Shown: positions 9,073-17,446 of the stretch, piece after piece
Position numbering within the stretch: the first letter of the stretch is position 1
Layout of the letters: each line of letters starts with the position of its first letter
Assembly (NCBI RefSeq): GCF_003429005.1
Contig: NZ_QVQV01000003.1
Span: 372,723 to 436,722 of the forward strand
DNA from: Paraburkholderia sp. DHOC27
GTDB taxonomy: Bacteria; Pseudomonadota; Gammaproteobacteria; Burkholderiales; Burkholderiaceae
Direction of reading: 5' to 3'
Length of the DNA: 64,000 bases
Position numbers and translations under genes: made by a program
The notes under the pieces: generated by a model
What the model saw: only the letters and a program-made list of their open reading frames with translations
What the model was told of the DNA's origin: nothing
The model's database searches: none

Positions 9073-10011
9073 TCAGCTCACGGCCAGCGCCATGATCTGC
9101 TCGAACGACGGCCACAGCGCTTCGTTTGCAAAGCGGGTCGCGAGGAAATCGACGAACGAGCGAACCTTCGCCGACAGATGACGCCGGCTCGCATAGACGA
9201 CGTGAATAGGCAGTTCGCTCGGCGGCACCTCGTTGACCAGCAACGGCACGAGGCGCCCCGCCGCGAGATCGCCGCCAATCACTTCCGTGCCGAGCATCGC
9301 GATCCCCGCCCCTTGCAGCACGAGAACCCGCAGCGCCTCCAGATGATTGACGATCAGATTGCCGGAGAGCCGCATGCGCTGCCCGGCGTCGCCATTGGCC
9401 AACCCAAGCTCAGGCGCGGCCACTCCGGCGTACTGCAGGTAGTTGTGGCGCGCCAGATCAGCGAGCTTTTCGGGCGTGCCGTGCCGGCGCAGATACTCGG
9501 GCGACGCGCACAGCACCAGATGCGCGGTGGCGATCTGCCGGGCAATCAGTGAGGAAGACTTGAGGCCGGTGGGCGACGCGCGGATCGCGACGTCGAAGCC
9601 CTCGTCGATCAGCTCGACCAGCCGGTCCGAGAGCGTCATTTCCACCGTCACCTTGGGATACTGCGCCGCATAGTCGGCCACTGCGCTCATCAAATAGCTC
9701 AAGCCGAAGGCCGACAGCGACGACACGCGCAGCCGCCCTTGCGGCACCACGCTCGCCGCGCCCACTACCTGTTCCGCTTCTTCCAGCTCAGTCAGCACCT
9801 GGCTCAAGCGCTCGAAATACTCGCGACCGGCTTCGGTTGGCGCGACACGCCGCGTGGTGCGGTTCAGGAGCCGTGCACCGAGTTGCTGTTCGAGATGCAT
9901 GACGTGCTTGCTCGCCATCGCCGCGGACATCTCCATGCGTTCGGCCGCGCCGACGAAACTGCCCGCTTCGACGACGTGGCGAAACACTTTCATGCTGATG
10001 AGGGTGTCCAT
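9073..10011 (-). CDS. LysR-family transcriptional regulator
   Basis: A 312-residue LysR regulator. The winged helix-turn-helix covers residues 1-60 (MKVFRHVVEAGSFVGAAERM, then KHVMHLEQQLGARLLNRTTR). A periplasmic-binding-protein-like effector domain begins near residue 90 (GRLRVSSLSAFG). It belongs to the subgroup often annotated near oxidoreductases and porins. LysR proteins usually control a divergent neighbour, but here the upstream side faces the 3' end of the porin gene, so the target is uncertain. The stop is 92 bp from the convergent nitronate monooxygenase gene. Confidence 0.94.
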   Translation of the reverse strand: MDTLISMKVFRHVVEAGSFVGAAERMEMSAAMASKHVMHLEQQLGARLLNRTTRRVAPTEAGREYFERLSQVLTELEEAEQVVGAASVVPQGRLRVSSLSAFGLSYLMSAVADYAAQYPKVTVEMTLSDRLVELIDEGFDVAIRASPTGLKSSSLIARQIATAHLVLCASPEYLRRHGTPEKLADLARHNYLQYAGVAAPELGLANGDAGQRMRLSGNLIVNHLEALRVLVLQGAGIAMLGTEVIGGDLAAGRLVPLLVNEVPPSELPIHVVYASRRHLSAKVRSFVDFLATRFANEALWPSFEQIMALAVS

Positions 10012-10102
10012 AACAATCGCTCGCGGAAGGAATGAATCCGCGTCATTTTGCCGTTTTTATCAACGTGCTGTGAGCAAAACGCGTAGCGATGCGTTGAATG
10101 CG

Positions 10103-10136
10103 ACAAACCCCGCCTTCGTGAGAAGGCGGGGTTTGT
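10103..10136. terminator. Perfect 15-bp hairpin terminator
   Basis: Arms 10103-10117 and 10122-10136 pair perfectly around a GTGA loop, with a GC-rich core flanked by A-rich and T-rich ends, so it could work in both directions. It lies after the porin gene (minus strand, ending 10183) and probably terminates it. Confidence 0.85.
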
Positions 10137-10182
10137 TTTGAACTGCCAGCCCGCTTTGCGCAAGGCCGTTCCGAACCGGGGA

Positions 10183-11274
10183 TCAGAACTTCGTGCGAAT
10201 GCCCACGCCGTAGGTGTCGCCCGACGACTGCGACGTGAACTTGTCGTACATATAGGCCGCGTAGACGTCCGTGCGCTTGGACAGCGGATAGTCATAGCCA
10301 AGGGCCGCCGTCTGACGCGTCTGGTCCAGCCCGCTGCCGTCACGCGAGTACGCGTACGACGCCATGATGGTGCCCGGACCCGCCGGGACCGTCACGCCGC
10401 CCTGCGCGGTGTTCACGTGCCAGCTGCCGGTGGTCTGGTCGTTGTACGTGTACATGTACTGGCCGTAGAACTTGACGAACTTCAGGTCATACGACAAGCC
10501 CAGTTGCGCCACGCTCTGGCTCTTCATGTTGAGCAGTCCAACGCTTTGCGCGAGCGAAGTCAGATCGCCCGGGTTGTTGTTGAAGTTGACGTACTGGTAG
10601 ACGCCGGTTGCTGCGAACGGGCCGTGGAAGTACAGGAACTGGGCGCTCCACTTCTTCGCGCCATTGTCGCCGGCCGTGTTGCCGAGCGCGTACATCACGT
10701 TGCCGCTCAGGCCGCCGAAGTTAGGCGTGGAGTACTGCACGGCATTGTTCCAGCCCGAATCGCCCACCACGCCCGTGTCGGTCGTGTAGGTCGGGAACGT
10801 GCCGAGGCCGAGGTAGGTGTGCCACACCATCGGCGAGAACTCGTACGAGTCGACGAACGGGTTGAACAGAATCGTCGACACGAACAGCGGCGTCGTCAGA
10901 CGGCCCGCCGTCACCGTGCCGTACGGCGATTCGATACCCACGTAGGCATTGCGCGAGAACATCGTGTCGCCGGTAAAGCGGCCGTACTGACCGTTTTGCG
11001 CGAGGAAGAAGCCTTCGAGGGTGAAGAGCGCCTTATAGCCACCGCCCAGATCTTCTTCGCCCTTCATGCCCCAGTACGAGGTGGACATGCCACCGCCCGA
11101 CACCTCCGCAGCGCTCTTGCCATCCGGGAATTTCTGCGCGCCGACCCACTCGTCGACCTGGCCATAGAGCTGCACGCTCGACTGAGCGAACGCCGACGAC
11201 GCGCCAGCAACCAGGCCCGCGACGAGAGTCGCCTTGAGGGTGGTTTTGAGCGCACGGCGGGTGGTTGTATTCAT
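10183..11274 (-). CDS. Gram-negative porin (OmpC/Omp32 type)
   Basis: A 363-residue outer-membrane porin expected to form trimeric 16-strand barrels. The signal peptide ends at SSAFAQSS (about residue 30). The mature part starts SVQLYGQVDEWVG, with the typical betaproteobacterial porin segments SYWGMKGEEDLGGGYKALFTLE and RNAYVGIESPYGTVTAGR. The last residue is the conserved C-terminal Phe (GIRTKF) needed for barrel assembly. The ATG at 11274 has AGGAGAAC upstream. The upstream region contains an inverted repeat that could be an operator; a hairpin terminator follows the gene. Confidence 0.95.
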   Translation of the reverse strand: MNTTTRRALKTTLKATLVAGLVAGASSAFAQSSVQLYGQVDEWVGAQKFPDGKSAAEVSGGGMSTSYWGMKGEEDLGGGYKALFTLEGFFLAQNGQYGRFTGDTMFSRNAYVGIESPYGTVTAGRLTTPLFVSTILFNPFVDSYEFSPMVWHTYLGLGTFPTYTTDTGVVGDSGWNNAVQYSTPNFGGLSGNVMYALGNTAGDNGAKKWSAQFLYFHGPFAATGVYQYVNFNNNPGDLTSLAQSVGLLNMKSQSVAQLGLSYDLKFVKFYGQYMYTYNDQTTGSWHVNTAQGGVTVPAGPGTIMASYAYSRDGSGLDQTRQTAALGYDYPLSKRTDVYAAYMYDKFTSQSSGDTYGVGIRTKF

Positions 11275-11916
11275 GGGTTCTCCTGTCTTTGTCAAAAGGG
11301 GGTGGCTGTGCGTCGGGGGAGCTCGCGCCAACGGTTTCTTGTTCGTCCGTTAGATCACCGAGCTAATCTGGGCGGGATCATCTTTGCGGACCATTTTTGT
11401 GGACAAAAATATGAGTTGTTATTGCGGGTATATCGGTCTGATTAGTTTTTTCGGATATCGGCCGGGTACGGGCAAAGTTCGCTCGGCTGAAGATTGAGCG
11501 GGCGCGATTATCGCAACGGCCTGTAAAGCACGCCAGTCTTGCAGGAGCGAGGGTGATAGCGGACGAATCGCAGTCCCGACGACAGCGCCCCGCGCGACGG
11601 GCGGACGCCGAAAAACGATGTGAATACAACGTGTCAGGCCAAAGCAAAAGTGTGGCGTGAATACGTCACTCTGGCGGGTGCGGAACTGTCCATCAGGCGG
11701 GGGAAAGCGCTAAACAAGCGCTAACCAGGCGTTGAGCGGGCGTCGACGAGGCGACGATAGGCGGAAGAGAAGAGGTCTTTGAAGCTCTCGCACCCATCAG
11801 GGCACTACTTTTGATGGGCGGCTGGAAACGGTCTATGCATGCAGGCCACGCGGCGACGGTGGCTGGAACCGCACGCCGTCAACGGCGTGCGACTCGCAAG
11901 GAAGGAGGAGGAGAAC
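11275..11916. other. Gene-free interval upstream of the porin
   Basis: No convincing gene on either strand. The part near the porin (11340-11460) is AT-richer and should hold its promoter; it includes the inverted repeat at 11393-11410. The remainder is GC-rich with short direct copies of AGCGCTAA around 11708 and 11719. Nothing else was recognised. Confidence 0.55.
11393..11410. promoter_or_regulatory. Inverted repeat in the porin promoter region
   Basis: ATTTTTGT and ACAAAAAT form perfect 8-bp arms around a GG spacer, about 120 bp upstream of the porin start. The position and symmetry suit an operator for a regulator of porin expression. No long T-run follows the repeat, so a terminator is less likely. 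The cognate regulator is unknown. Confidence 0.4.
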
Positions 11917-12483
11917 CTAGTTGCGGTATGGCGACGGCCCCGGCGGGCGCGAGATATATTCCGGCGGCCGCGGTGCTGGGCGGTTGGCGCCGCGTTCCTC
12001 GTTGTAGCGTGCCACGTCGGCGCGGATCGAACCGGCTCTCACGAGCGATTCGTCTTCTGGCGGACGCGGCACCGAATGGGTCTCCGCACTTACCGTGGTG
12101 ATAGCACCGGCGTACTGGAAGCCACCAGCGTCTCCGTGCCCGTAGCCGCGCGGATCGTTGCGGAATGCCTCGTTGGGACCACCCATCCGCGAGGCGCTGT
12201 TGAAGTTGCCGCGCCCTGCACCCATCGCACTATTCCCACCGCGTGCAACATGTATGCTGCGGTCGTAAGACGCGGCATGATCGTTGCGGTAGCCGTAGGA
12301 ACTAAAGGCCCGGGAACCGAAGGCACGCGCGTTGTCATTGCCTTGACGCTGGAAGTTCGCATGCGGATAACCACCGCCGCCATGCGGCATCGCAGCGCCT
12401 TTTGCGAAGACGAGCGGGCTCAGCACAGCCAGGACTGCGCACAACACCCAACGACTCGTTTTCGACAACCCTGCGTCCACCAT
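11917..12483 (-). CDS. Exported glycine/arginine/proline-rich hypothetical protein
   Basis: A 188-residue protein with a plausible signal peptide (SKTSRWVLCAVLAVLSPLVFAKG, cleavage near residue 28), then a low-complexity part rich in Gly, Asn, Arg and Tyr and a Pro-rich tail ending RPPGPSPYRN. No domain was recognised. The signal peptide, start codon and absence of a better frame in this interval support a real gene, although composition is weaker evidence than homology. It has no close neighbour in the same direction, so its role is open. Confidence 0.6.
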   Translation of the reverse strand: MVDAGLSKTSRWVLCAVLAVLSPLVFAKGAAMPHGGGGYPHANFQRQGNDNARAFGSRAFSSYGYRNDHAASYDRSIHVARGGNSAMGAGRGNFNSASRMGGPNEAFRNDPRGYGHGDAGGFQYAGAITTVSAETHSVPRPPEDESLVRAGSIRADVARYNEERGANRPAPRPPEYISRPPGPSPYRN

Positions 12484-13061
12484 GATTCACCTGCCCGAGG
12501 TCCTGCCTGAAGCGTACCGTTCGAGCCACGGCATGCTTGTTACGGGAGTCGCGCCACATGCTGCAAATGTTCCGCAGCACGACGCATCCCAATGGCCTGT
12601 GAGCAGTAATTTATGGTCGGCTTGAAAGGGTGTCGAGCCAAAAAGTGTTAGGCCTCACACTGCCTTGTAACACCATGTTACTGCGACGTTTTTTCACGAC
12701 AGACCGCTTGCGTCGCAAGGCATTTAGGGCTTCTGAACTAAGCCATTTCGAGATGCAAACGAGGCCCGTTTGTAGGACGAATCCGGGCTGGCCGAAAGCA
12801 GCAAAAAGTCCATTTCGACAGCGAACTATGCACTCGTTTTCAGCGTTTAAAACGCCCGCAAATCGCAGCTTGCGAACGCGACGCAATAACGGGCTACATG
12901 CTGTCCGCTCATCAATCAATTCGGCAAATGAATTTGCATTTTCAATTGCTATCCGTTACTAATGGACGCTTCCCCTTCGTACCGCCATGACCCGCGCTCC
13001 AGCGCCTGTGTCCGTGCGTTTGCGCTTCAGGTTGCGCTTTACCCTGCTTCGAGATTTCCAA
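12484..13061. other. Gene-free interval
   Basis: Short open frames exist on both strands (for example 12630-12962 and the complementary 12611-12919), but they overlap each other, lack ribosome binding sites and have unpatterned sequence. The segment is less GC-rich than its surroundings and may carry promoters for the flanking genes. No hairpin or motif was convincing. Confidence 0.45.
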
Positions 13062-14087
13062 ATGGCTCGCCCGAAACTGCTCCCCGATAACTTCACGCTG
13101 TGCCTCGTCGGCACCGTGATCCTTGCCAGCCTGCTGCCCGTGCACGGGCAGGCCGCGACCGGCTTCAACTGGCTGACGAACATCGCGGTGGGCCTGCTGT
13201 TCTTCCTGCACGGCGCCAAGCTTTCAAGAGAAGCGATCATCGCGGGCGCGACCCACTGGCGCCTTCACATCGTGGTTCTGCTGAGTACGTTTGCGCTCTT
13301 TCCGCTGCTTGGGCTCGCGCTCAAACCGTTCCTTTCGCCCTTTGTCACGCCTGCGCTCTACGCCGGCGTCCTCTTCCTCTGTACGCTGCCATCGACGGTC
13401 CAGTCGTCGATCGCGTTCACCTCGATCGCCAAAGGCAACGTACCTGCCGCTGTATGCAGTGCGTCGGCCTCGAGCCTGCTCGGCATCTTCATCACGCCCG
13501 CTCTGGTGAGCCTGCTCGTCACCAACCAGGCGGCCGGCGGCAGTTCGGCCTGGCACACCGTCTGGAGCATCGTCCTGCAACTGCTGGTGCCGTTTCTGGC
13601 CGGCCAGTTGTTGCGCCCGTTGATTGGCGGGTGGATCGAGCGCAATCGCGGCGTGCTGAAGTTCGTCGACCAGGGCTCGATTCTGCTGGTGGTGTACGGC
13701 GCGTTCAGCGAAGCCGTCAACGAAGGCCTGTGGCATCACACCCCGCTCGCCGCGCTGGGCGGGCTGGTGGTCATCAACGTGGTGCTGCTGGCGCTCATGC
13801 TGGCCATCACGATCTTCGCGAGCAAGAAACTCGGCTTTAACCGCGCGGATCAGATCACCATCATCTTTTGCGGATCGAAGAAGAGCCTCGCCTCCGGCGT
13901 GCCAATGGCCAAGGTCATTTTCGCGTCGCACGCCGTGGGCGCCGCCGTTCTGCCATTGATGCTGTTCCACCAGATCCAGCTGATGGTGTGTGCTGCGCTC
14001 GCGCAGCGCTGGGGCGCGCGCGACACCAGCGGCGAAACGCTCGCCGCCACCCCGGACCGAGCCGCCGCAGCCGTGGCACGCCGCTGA
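13062..14087 (+). CDS. Bile acid:sodium symporter family (BASS/SBF-like) transporter
   Basis: A 341-residue membrane protein with about nine hydrophobic helices. It belongs to the SBF-like group (YfeH type), seen in LLFFLHGAKLSREAI, the CTLPSTVQSSIAFTSIAKGN segment and CGSKKSLASGVPMAKVIF near the C-terminus. These match the crossover and sodium-site regions of BASS transporters. The substrate is unknown; bile acid import is only the family name. The frame opens at 12987, but MARPKLLPDNF at 13062 is the more natural start. A strong terminator follows at 14145-14170. Confidence 0.88.
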   Translation: MARPKLLPDNFTLCLVGTVILASLLPVHGQAATGFNWLTNIAVGLLFFLHGAKLSREAIIAGATHWRLHIVVLLSTFALFPLLGLALKPFLSPFVTPALYAGVLFLCTLPSTVQSSIAFTSIAKGNVPAAVCSASASSLLGIFITPALVSLLVTNQAAGGSSAWHTVWSIVLQLLVPFLAGQLLRPLIGGWIERNRGVLKFVDQGSILLVVYGAFSEAVNEGLWHHTPLAALGGLVVINVVLLALMLAITIFASKKLGFNRADQITIIFCGSKKSLASGVPMAKVIFASHAVGAAVLPLMLFHQIQLMVCAALAQRWGARDTSGETLAATPDRAAAAVARR

Positions 14088-14144
14088 TCCACGGGCAGAG
14101 TTGAACAGAAGATTCATAAGCGCCCTCCCTGAGCCTGTTTGAAG

Positions 14145-14170
14145 AAAGCCGCCTGCCGGGCGGCTTTTTT
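14145..14170 (+). terminator. Rho-independent terminator
   Basis: AAAGCCGCC (14145-14153) pairs with GGCGGCTTT (14159-14167) over a 5-nt loop, followed by further T residues. It is placed 58 nt after the stop of the symporter-family gene. Confidence 0.85.
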
Positions 14171-14337
14171 GTTATTTCACGCTGAAAGGGCGACGCTGTC
14201 TGCCTGGCCGGATGGCATAGGCCAAAGGCCATGCAGGGGCAAACGCACCAGCACGGTGCAACGCGTCATTAAATCTTCACTTAATTTCCCGGCGTGTCTG
14301 CCGATAAGCCAGCGGTCCACCCCTTTGGCCGATTGCC

Positions 14338-16185
14338 ATGTCACTCAGCACGCTCACTCGATCTGCTGCGCCGAGCATCGAGGAATTAATCACCCGGCGC
14401 CAACTGTCCGCCGTATTCCAACCCATCGTCGACTTCGACGGCGGCGCGATCCTCGGTTACGAAGGGCTGATCCGCGGCCCCGCCGGCTCACCGCTCGAAT
14501 CGCCGTTTGCGTTGTTCGCGCAAGCCAACGCCGAGGGGCGCGTGATCGACCTGGAGCGTGCCGCTGCGCTGACCTGCATCCAGGCCTTCGCCAAGTCCGC
14601 CTGTGACGGCAAGCTGTTCCTGAACTTCAGCGCCGGCGCGTTGCGCCATCTCGCCACTGCCCGCGACGACGCGCTGGCCTTGCTCCGCCAGGCCGGTGTC
14701 GAGCCCGAGCGCATCGTCATCGAACTGACCGAGCAAAGCGCGGTGCTCGACATCAACAACTTCCTGCCGGTCCTCGCCGCCTTGCGCACGGCCGGCGCGC
14801 AATTCGCGCTGGACGATTACGGCACCGCGAACGCCAGCATGAATCTGTGGGTGCGTCTGCAACCGGACGTGGTGAAGATCGACCGTTTCTTTATCCACGA
14901 CATTGCGAGCGATCCGCTCAAGTTCGAGGCCGTGCGCGCGATGCAGCATTTCGCGAACGCGAGCGGCGCGCGACTGGTGGCCGAAGGAATCGAGAACGAA
15001 GCGGACCTGATCGTGGTCCGCGACATGGGGATTGGCTGCGGGCAAGGCTATTTCTTTGGCCGTCCGAACGCGCAGCCGGCTCGCGCGGTGGCCGACGACG
15101 CCCGTCAGGCGATCCGCGCCGGACACATCGCGGTTTTTCCGGAGGCCACCCGCACGGTCAGCGCATCGCCTTCGGGTGGCATGGCGTCCGCGAAAATGCT
15201 GGTGCGTGCGCCCTCGCTGCCGCGCCGCGCCACCAATAACGACGTGCTCGATCTGTTCAACCGTCTGCCCGATCTGCACGCAGTGGCCGTGGTCGAAAAC
15301 GACGAGCCGGTCGCGCTGATCAACCGGCGCGCCTTCATGGACCGCTACGCGCTGCCCTATCACCGCGAGCTGTTCGGCAAACGTCCGTGCCTGCTGTTTG
15401 CGAACGCATCGCCGGTGGTGATCGAGAAATCAATGACGGTCGAGCAGATGGCCAAGCTGCTGGCGAGCGACGACCAGCGCTATCTGGCCGACGGCTTCGT
15501 CATCACCGACAACGGCAAATACGCGGGCCTCGGCACGGGCGAAAACCTTGTGCGCGCGGTCACGGAAGTGCGCATCGAAGCCGCCCGCTACGCGAATCCG
15601 TTGACGTTTCTGCCGGGCAACATCCCGATCAGTTCACATATCTCGCGCCTCGTCGATAACGACGCGGGCTTCTACGCCTGTTACGTGGACCTGAACCACT
15701 TCAAGCCCTTCAACGATCAGTACGGCTACTGGCAAGGCGACGAGGTGCTGAAGTTCGCGGCTGCCGTGCTGGCCGACGTGTGCGAGCCGACCCGCGACTT
15801 CCTCGGTCACGTGGGCGGCGACGATTTCCTGATCCTGTATCAGAGCGAAGACTGGCAAGAGCGCGTGTTACGCGCCATCCACGTGTTCAACGAAGGCGCG
15901 CAACGCTACTACGCGCCCGAAGACCGTCTCGCGGGCGGCATTCATGGCGAGGACCGGCGCGGCAACAGCACGTTCTTCAGCTTCGTGACGATGGCCATTG
16001 GTTGCGTGCGGGTCGAACCGGGCGACGGTTCGGTGATGTACAGCAGCGAGGAAATCGCCTCCGTGGCGGCAGTCGCGAAGCGGCGCGCGAAACAGGATCC
16101 GACCGGCTTCGTGCTGATCGACGCCGACGAAAGCGCCGCGTTGCTGCGCGGCCAGCTCGAAGTGAATCACGACACCCGTAATTGA
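14338..16185 (+). CDS. EAL-CBS-GGDEF cyclic-di-GMP protein
   Basis: A 615-residue cytoplasmic protein of the EAL-first layout. The EAL domain (about 20-265) keeps the active-site series: YEGLIRG, NFSAG, IELTEQ, LDDYGTANAS, VKIDRFF and EGIENEADL, so phosphodiesterase activity is expected. A CBS-like segment spans about 310-430 (MTVEQMAKLLASDD..GKYAGLGTG). The C-terminal GGDEF domain (about 440-600) carries GGDDF instead of GG[DE]EF, so cyclase activity is doubtful. No membrane helix is visible. It probably senses a ligand through the CBS part. It is one of three c-di-GMP genes in this window. Confidence 0.93.
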   Translation: MSLSTLTRSAAPSIEELITRRQLSAVFQPIVDFDGGAILGYEGLIRGPAGSPLESPFALFAQANAEGRVIDLERAAALTCIQAFAKSACDGKLFLNFSAGALRHLATARDDALALLRQAGVEPERIVIELTEQSAVLDINNFLPVLAALRTAGAQFALDDYGTANASMNLWVRLQPDVVKIDRFFIHDIASDPLKFEAVRAMQHFANASGARLVAEGIENEADLIVVRDMGIGCGQGYFFGRPNAQPARAVADDARQAIRAGHIAVFPEATRTVSASPSGGMASAKMLVRAPSLPRRATNNDVLDLFNRLPDLHAVAVVENDEPVALINRRAFMDRYALPYHRELFGKRPCLLFANASPVVIEKSMTVEQMAKLLASDDQRYLADGFVITDNGKYAGLGTGENLVRAVTEVRIEAARYANPLTFLPGNIPISSHISRLVDNDAGFYACYVDLNHFKPFNDQYGYWQGDEVLKFAAAVLADVCEPTRDFLGHVGGDDFLILYQSEDWQERVLRAIHVFNEGAQRYYAPEDRLAGGIHGEDRRGNSTFFSFVTMAIGCVRVEPGDGSVMYSSEEIASVAAVAKRRAKQDPTGFVLIDADESAALLRGQLEVNHDTRN

Positions 16186-16206
16186 GGAACGCACGTTTCC
16201 ATGCAA

Positions 16207-16284
16207 GCAGGTCAGTTGCCATGCTCAGTTCCCATGCTCAGCTGCCGTGCTCAGTTGCTGTGTTTAGTCACCCTGTTTAGTGAT
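16207..16284 (+). repeat. Degenerate 13-bp tandem repeat array, six units
   Basis: Six successive 13-nt units can be read at 16207, 16220, 16233, 16246, 16259 and 16272. Units two to four are nearly identical (CATGCTCAGTTCC, CATGCTCAGCTGC, CGTGCTCAGTTGC); the last two drift to a TGTTTAGT form. The array lies between the EAL-CBS-GGDEF stop and the LacI operon and runs straight into the inverted repeat at 16274-16295. Confidence 0.65.
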
Positions 16285-16295
16285 TTTACTAAACA
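16274..16295. promoter_or_regulatory. Inverted repeat, operator candidate for the LacI operon
   Basis: TGTTTAGT (16274-16281) and ACTAAACA (16288-16295) are perfect 8-bp arms around GATTTT. A near copy of the right half with its leading T-run, TTTTACTATACA, is at 16384-16395, exactly 100 bp after TTTTACTAAACA at 16284. Both precede the LacI gene at 16451, and repressor looping between two sites is plausible. LacI operators usually have a contiguous CG-centred palindrome, so another regulator is possible. Confidence 0.45.
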
Positions 16296-16450
16296 CTGAA
16301 TAAGGACCCTGAGCCTTTACGTACAAGTATTTACGGGTATCTACGCGTATGCGATCTGACTAGGCCGGGGGTTTTCGGGCACGTTTTACTATACAATCCC
16401 GACACTCGATAACCCCGCGGCCCCGCCGGCCGATCCCACCGCCCACTTCG

Positions 16451-17446
16451 ATGGCAGCCACCATCCGCGATGTCGCCCGTGCAGCCAGTGTGTCGATCGG
16501 CACCGTGTCGCGCGCGCTGAAGAACCAGCCGGGCCTCTCCGACGCCACCCGTCTGCGGGTCGTCGAGGCCGCGCGCCAGCTCGGCTATGACGCTGCCCAG
16601 TTGCGCCCGCGCATTCGCCGCCTCACCTTCCTGCTGCATCGCCATCACAACAACTTCGCGGTGAGTCCGTTCTTCTCGCACGTCCTGCACGGCGTCGAGG
16701 ATGCGTGCCGCGAACGCGGCATCGTGCCCTCGGTGCTGACGGCCGGCCCCACGGAAGACGTGATCCAGCAGATGCGTCTGCATGCGCCGGATGCTGTCGC
16801 CGTGGCCGGCTTCGTCGAGCCGGAGACGCTCACCACGCTGGTTGCGATGCAGCGTCCGCTGGTGTTGATCGACCTGTGGGCGCCCGGTCTGCGCTCGGTC
16901 AATCTCGACAACGCGGCCGGCGCCACGCTGGCCATGCGTCACCTGTTCGAGCAGAAGTATCAGCGGGTCGCCTTCATTGGCGGGTCGCTGGCGCACTTCA
17001 GCATCGCGCAGCGGGCGCTCGGTTATCGGCGTGCGTTCTTCGAAGCGGGCCTGCTGTTCGATCCTTCGCTCGAAGTGACAATCGACGCCGGGCTCGATCC
17101 CGACACCGGCGCAGCCCTTGCCATGCAGCGGCTGCTCGACGCGTCGAGTAGTACCGGTCAGCGTCCCGACGCTGTGTTTGCCTATAACGACGCTGCCGCG
17201 CTCGCCGCGCTGCGCGTCTGCCTTGCACGCGGTCTGCGCGTTCCGCAGGACATCGCGATCATCGGTTTCGACGACATCCCCGCCGCCGCTCACGCCACGC
17301 CGCCGCTGTCGACCCTCTCGGTCGACAAGGAAGCGCTCGGCCGGCGCGGCGTCGAACTGCTGCTCGAAGACTCGCCTGCTGAACTCGAAGTCCGCTTGCC
17401 CGTCCATCTCATTGCCCGTGCCAGTACCTCGGTGAAAAAGCCATGA
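16451..17446 (+). CDS. LacI-family transcriptional regulator
   Basis: A 331-residue LacI/GalR repressor. The helix-turn-helix is at the N-terminus (TIRDVARAASVSIGTVSRAL, residues 4-23) with the hinge helix AARQLGYDAAQLRPR. The sugar-binding core begins near residue 57 and has RVAFIGGSLAHFS and the conserved IIGFDDIPAAAHATPPLST. It is translationally coupled to the AGE isomerase gene by a 4-nt overlap, so it very likely controls its own operon in response to a sugar such as mannose or fructose. The effector is inferred from neighbours only. Confidence 0.94.
   Translation: MAATIRDVARAASVSIGTVSRALKNQPGLSDATRLRVVEAARQLGYDAAQLRPRIRRLTFLLHRHHNNFAVSPFFSHVLHGVEDACRERGIVPSVLTAGPTEDVIQQMRLHAPDAVAVAGFVEPETLTTLVAMQRPLVLIDLWAPGLRSVNLDNAAGATLAMRHLFEQKYQRVAFIGGSLAHFSIAQRALGYRRAFFEAGLLFDPSLEVTIDAGLDPDTGAALAMQRLLDASSSTGQRPDAVFAYNDAAALAALRVCLARGLRVPQDIAIIGFDDIPAAAHATPPLSTLSVDKEALGRRGVELLLEDSPAELEVRLPVHLIARASTSVKKP

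Noticed and set aside
10138-11445. 435-codon plus-strand frame over the porin
   Set aside because: Antisense to a certain porin gene and crosses its terminator; composition typical of a shadow.
12630-12962. 110-codon hypothetical frame
   Set aside because: No ribosome binding site, no pattern in the sequence, and an equally long frame on the opposite strand.
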